From the NCBI RefSeq assembly GCF_001314605.1, contig NZ_LIHP01000018.1, positions 124,001 to 188,000 of the forward strand: 64,000 bases of DNA. The letters run 5' to 3'. Each line of letters opens with the position of its first letter. The stretch's first letter is position 1. The notes beneath the pieces were generated by a model. That model was given only the letters and a program-made list of their open reading frames with translations. It did no database searches and was not told the origin of the DNA. Of this stretch, positions 61,258 through 64,000 are shown in pieces. Source of the DNA: Marinobacter sp. HL-58 (GTDB lineage: Bacteria; Pseudomonadota; Gammaproteobacteria; Pseudomonadales; Oleiphilaceae). A program made the position numbers and the translations under genes.

Positions 61258-62285
61258 TGGGACTGTTCGAACGTTTCCTCACGGTATGGGTGGCCCTGGC
61301 CATCCTGCTCGGCATCATCAGTGGGCATCTGCTGCCCGGGCTCTATGAGTCCGTCGCGGCATTAACCTACGCCCATGTAAACCTGGTAGTGGCGGTGTTC
61401 ATCTGGGCGATGATATACCCGATGATGGTTCAGGTGGATTTCACCGCCATCAGGAACGTGGGTCGCAAGCCCCGGGGGCTGGTGCTGACACTGGTGATCA
61501 ACTGGCTGATCAAACCCTTCACCATGGCAGCCCTGGGGTGGCTGTTTTTCAAGGTGCTGTTCGCCGATCTGGTGGACCCGGCCACTGCCACGGAATACAT
61601 AGCCGGCATGATTCTTCTGGGTGTGGCCCCCTGCACCGCCATGGTATTCGTCTGGAGCCACCTCACCAGAGGCGACCCCGCCTATACCCTGGTGCAGGTG
61701 TCCATCAACGACATCATCATGATCTTCGCCTTTGCGCCGATAGCCGCTTTCCTGCTGGGCCTCTCTGACATCACCGTGCCCTGGGAGACCCTGCTGCTGT
61801 CGGTGCTGCTTTATGTGGTGGCGCCACTGATTGCCGGCGTGGTTACCCGCCGATGGCTGTTACGCCAGGGCGAACAACGGCTGGAGAACTGGTTGCACCA
61901 TAGCAAGCCAACCACGGTTATGGGCCTGCTGGCCACGGTTACCCTGCTGTTCGGCCTGCAGGCGGACCGGATTCTGGATAATCCCTATGCCATCGGGCTG
62001 ATTGCCATACCGCTGCTGATCCAGAGCTATGGCATCTTTTTTATCGCCTATTTTGCCGCGAAGAAAATGGCCTTGCCCCACAACGTGGCGGCACCAGCCG
62101 GGCTGATCGGCACGTCCAATTTCTTCGAGCTGGCGGTCGCGGTGGCCATCAGTCTGTTCGGGCTCACCTCGGGTGCTGCCCTGGCAACGGTGGTCGGCGT
62201 CCTGGTGGAAGTACCGGTGATGCTGTCGCTGGTTGCGCTGGCCAACCGCACCCGCCACTGGTTTCCCGCCGCTGCGGAGACCTGA
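61257..62285 (+). CDS. acr3: Arsenite efflux transporter ACR3
   Basis: Exports As(III) from the cytoplasm using proton-motive force. The 342-residue protein has ten predicted TM segments and ACR3 landmarks: [37 protein letters not shown], and [20 protein letters not shown] with the conserved Cys126. It differs from the ArsB family. The ATG overlaps the arsC-arsR stop (TGATG). Together with the reductase it gives the classical route: As(V) is reduced to As(III) and pumped out. Confidence 0.95.
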   Translation: MGLFERFLTVWVALAILLGIISGHLLPGLYESVAALTYAHVNLVVAVFIWAMIYPMMVQVDFTAIRNVGRKPRGLVLTLVINWLIKPFTMAALGWLFFKVLFADLVDPATATEYIAGMILLGVAPCTAMVFVWSHLTRGDPAYTLVQVSINDIIMIFAFAPIAAFLLGLSDITVPWETLLLSVLLYVVAPLIAGVVTRRWLLRQGEQRLENWLHHSKPTTVMGLLATVTLLFGLQADRILDNPYAIGLIAIPLLIQSYGIFFIAYFAAKKMALPHNVAAPAGLIGTSNFFELAVAVAISLFGLTSGAALATVVGVLVEVPVMLSLVALANRTRHWFPAAAET

Positions 62286-62298
62286 ATATATTAGCGGA

Positions 62299-62403
62299 GC
62301 CGGATTGTGAGGCCCGTTCAAAACCCTGCGGAGCCATGGATGGCGGAGCGGAGCGTACAGGGATGTATTCACAGCGTGTTTTGAACGGGCCTCACAATCC
62401 GGC
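62299..62403 (+). repeat. Hairpin repeat, family A, copy 3
   Basis: Perfect 26-bp inverted repeat (arms 62299-62324 and 62378-62403) around a 53-nt loop that begins with the family core gcggagccatggatggcgga after three bases and continues almost as in copy 2. Stem sequence is unrelated to copies 1 and 2. It lies between acr3 and the ars-type GAPDH gene on the same strand, so it could attenuate read-through inside the ars operon. Confidence 0.8.
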
Positions 62404-62442
62404 GCCCTGCACCCAACCAGGACCCATTCAAAGGAGCTCGAC

Positions 62443-63447
62443 ATGAGCAGGATAAAAGTAGGAATCAACGGTTTTGGACGCATTGGCAGGCTGGCACTGC
62501 GCGCTGCTTTCGATTGGCCAGAGGTGGAATTCGTTGCCATCAATGATCCCGGGGCGGATGCCACCACCCTGGCACATTTGCTGACGTTCGACAGTATTCA
62601 CGGCAAATGGCAGCGAGAAGCCACCGCTAGAGAGGGAAACCTGCTCATCGAAGACAGGAAAATTCGGGTCACCGCCAACAAAACCATTGCCGAGACCGAC
62701 TGGTCCGGGTGCGACGTGGTTATTGAGGCCAGCGGAAAGATGAAGAAGGTAGAGGTACTGCAGGCGTACCTGGACCAGGGGGTGAAACGGGTTGTGGTGA
62801 CGGCGCCGGTGAAGGAGAAAGGCGCAAAGAATATTGTGGTGGGCGTAAACGATGACATTTTCGACCCGGCCACGGATCGTATCGTCACTGCGGCCTCCTG
62901 CACCACCAACTGCCTGGCGCCGGTAGTAAAGGTGATCCACGAAAAACTGGGTATCAAACACGGCTCCATCACCACCATCCACAGCCTGACCAACACCCAG
63001 ACCATTATCGACGCGCCCCACAAGGATCTGCGCCGGGCCCGGGCCTGCGGCAGCTCGCTGATTCCCACCAGCACCGGGTCGGCAACCGCCATTATCGAGA
63101 TCTTCCCGGAACTGAAAGGTCGCCTGGACGGACACGCCGTGCGGGTGCCGCTAACCAACGCATCGCTGACAGACTGCGTGTTCGAAGTGGACACTCCCAC
63201 CGATCGGGATTCCGTGAACGCCCTGCTCCGGGAAGCCGCAGACGGTGAACTGAAAGGCATTATGGGGTACGAGGAACGACCGCTGGTGTCCATCGATTAC
63301 AAGACAGACCCGCGATCTTCCATTATCGACGCGCTTTCCACCATGGTGGTCAACGGCACCCAGGTAAAAATTTACGCCTGGTATGACAATGAGTGGGGCT
63401 ACGCCAATCGCACCGCTGAACTGGTGCGCCGGGTGGGGGCCGCCTGA
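62443..63447 (+). CDS. ars-operon glyceraldehyde-3-phosphate dehydrogenase
   Basis: A 334-residue GAPDH with the NAD fold ([19 protein letters not shown]), catalytic [19 protein letters not shown] (nucleophile C153), [20 protein letters not shown] and a C-terminal [18 protein letters not shown] 62443 has AAAGGAG upstream. Its location directly before arsJ indicates the organoarsenical pathway: with arsenate it forms 1-arseno-3-phosphoglycerate, which ArsJ exports. The stop is two bases before the arsJ start codon. A glycolytic role cannot be excluded. Confidence 0.92.
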   Translation: MSRIKVGINGFGRIGRLALRAAFDWPEVEFVAINDPGADATTLAHLLTFDSIHGKWQREATAREGNLLIEDRKIRVTANKTIAETDWSGCDVVIEASGKMKKVEVLQAYLDQGVKRVVVTAPVKEKGAKNIVVGVNDDIFDPATDRIVTAASCTTNCLAPVVKVIHEKLGIKHGSITTIHSLTNTQTIIDAPHKDLRRARACGSSLIPTSTGSATAIIEIFPELKGRLDGHAVRVPLTNASLTDCVFEVDTPTDRDSVNALLREAADGELKGIMGYEERPLVSIDYKTDPRSSIIDALSTMVVNGTQVKIYAWYDNEWGYANRTAELVRRVGAA

Positions 63448-63449
63448 GC

Positions 63450-64000
63450 ATGACTCCGGCCATCCGCCAGTACCTGGTCATCACCGGTAACTACTGGGCA
63501 TTCACCCTGACCGACGGCGCCCTGCGGATGCTGGTGGTGCTGCATTTCCACCAGCTCGGCTACTCGCCGCTGGAGATTGCTCTGCTGTTCATCTTCTATG
63601 AGTTCTTTGGTGTGGTCACCAATCTGGTAGGAGGGTATCTGGGCGCCCGTATGGGCCTGAATCGCACCATGAACCTTGGGCTTCTGCTGCAGATCATTGC
63701 CCTGGGCATGCTTGCGGTGCCTGCGGCCATGCTGACTGTGCCATGGGTGATGGCGGCACAGGCCATGTCCGGCATTGCCAAGGACCTGAACAAGATGTCC
63801 GCCAAGAGCGGCATCAAACTGCTGGTTCCCGATGAGCAACAGGGCCAGCTCTACAAGTGGGTGGCCATCCTCACCGGGTCGAAAAACACCCTCAAGGGTG
63901 TGGGCTTTTTCCTCGGTGGCGTGCTGCTGATGTCCACCGGCTTTACCGGTGCGGTTCTGATCATGGGTGGGGCCCTGTTGCTGGTGTGGCTGAGCAGTCT
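63450..64000 (+). CDS. arsJ: Organoarsenical (1-arseno-3-phosphoglycerate) exporter ArsJ, partial
   Basis: Major-facilitator transporter cut by the right edge; about 183 residues are visible with no stop. The N-terminus reads MTPAIRQYLVITGNYWAFTL, followed by TDGALRMLVVLHFHQLGYSP, FIFYEFFGVVTNLVGGYLGA and IAKDLNKMSAKSGIKLLVPD, the pattern of ArsJ. ATG 63450 follows the GAPDH stop by two bases. Together with the upstream gene it gives a second detoxification route, for As(V), beside ACR3. Confidence 0.93.
   Translation, partial: MTPAIRQYLVITGNYWAFTLTDGALRMLVVLHFHQLGYSPLEIALLFIFYEFFGVVTNLVGGYLGARMGLNRTMNLGLLLQIIALGMLAVPAAMLTVPWVMAAQAMSGIAKDLNKMSAKSGIKLLVPDEQQGQLYKWVAILTGSKNTLKGVGFFLGGVLLMSTGFTGAVLIMGGALLLVWLSS

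Noticed and set aside
62299-62403. The family A hairpins as ordinary intrinsic terminators
   Set aside because: Stems are far longer than needed, the loop is about 53 nt and conserved, and no U-run follows the 3' arm.
1-64000. CRISPR arrays, tRNA or rRNA genes, prophage and complete insertion sequences
   Set aside because: None was seen on reading both strands; short tRNA-like folds cannot be excluded without a covariance search.

Overview
The window reads as chromosomal DNA of a marine gammaproteobacterium, most likely Marinobacter or a close relative (inferred from gene content and order; no 16S or marker gene was compared). Coding density is high, the DNA is moderately GC-rich, and gene order often matches Pseudomonas. 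The clearest case is gshB-tonB-yqgE-ruvX-pyrR-pyrB-pyrC' next to pilGHIJK-chpABC. I saw no tRNA, rRNA, CRISPR array, prophage or intact insertion sequence.

Layout. (1) 1-7824, minus strand: type VI secretion genes tssB-tssC-tssE-tssF-tssG-FHA protein-tssJ-tssK, with tssK cut by the left edge. Two hairpin repeats lie between tssE and tssF. (2) 8130-12658: acyl-CoA-binding protein, a lone integrase N-terminal domain, a secreted protein, greB with a possible small RNA upstream, a small unknown protein and a two-component system. (3) 12762-19477: hyi and garR (glyoxylate route), rpoH, the ftsY-ftsE-ftsX group, and rsmD. (4) 19652-26235: desaturase, mutM, a small membrane protein, yrfG, hslR-hslO (heat/redox stress) and pckA. 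(5) 26402-32607: an accessory-looking stretch with membrane proteins, a CPBP protease, two acetyltransferases (one N-terminally truncated), a DNA glycosylase, a membrane J-protein/VWA pair, a PEP-CTERM protein and nfsA. (6) 32632-37369: an unusual TRAP-type transporter cluster with an HU gene inside it on the other strand. (7) 37586-43310: pyrC'-pyrB-pyrR-ruvX-yqgE-tonB-gshB. (8) 43607-57097: the Pil-Chp chemosensory operon for type IV pili, in which pilJ is frameshifted. (9) 57176-59241: zur-znuC-znuB zinc uptake. (10) 59356-60390: a membrane PAS protein. (11) 60487 to the right end: an arsenic operon with an ArsC-ArsR fusion, ACR3 efflux pump, an ars-type GAPDH and ArsJ (cut by the edge).

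The most unusual signal is a family of three intergenic elements (about 5.2, 14.5 and 62.3 kb). A conserved core of about 53 nt forms the loop of a long hairpin whose 21-28 bp stems are nearly perfect within each copy but different in sequence between copies. A second hairpin family with another conserved loop has two copies (5.1 and 19.6 kb). Other points of interest are the 2-nt deletion in pilJ, ten Hpt-like modules in ChpA, the ArsC-ArsR fusion with a perfect palindromic operator, the stand-alone integrase domain, and the TRAP cluster.
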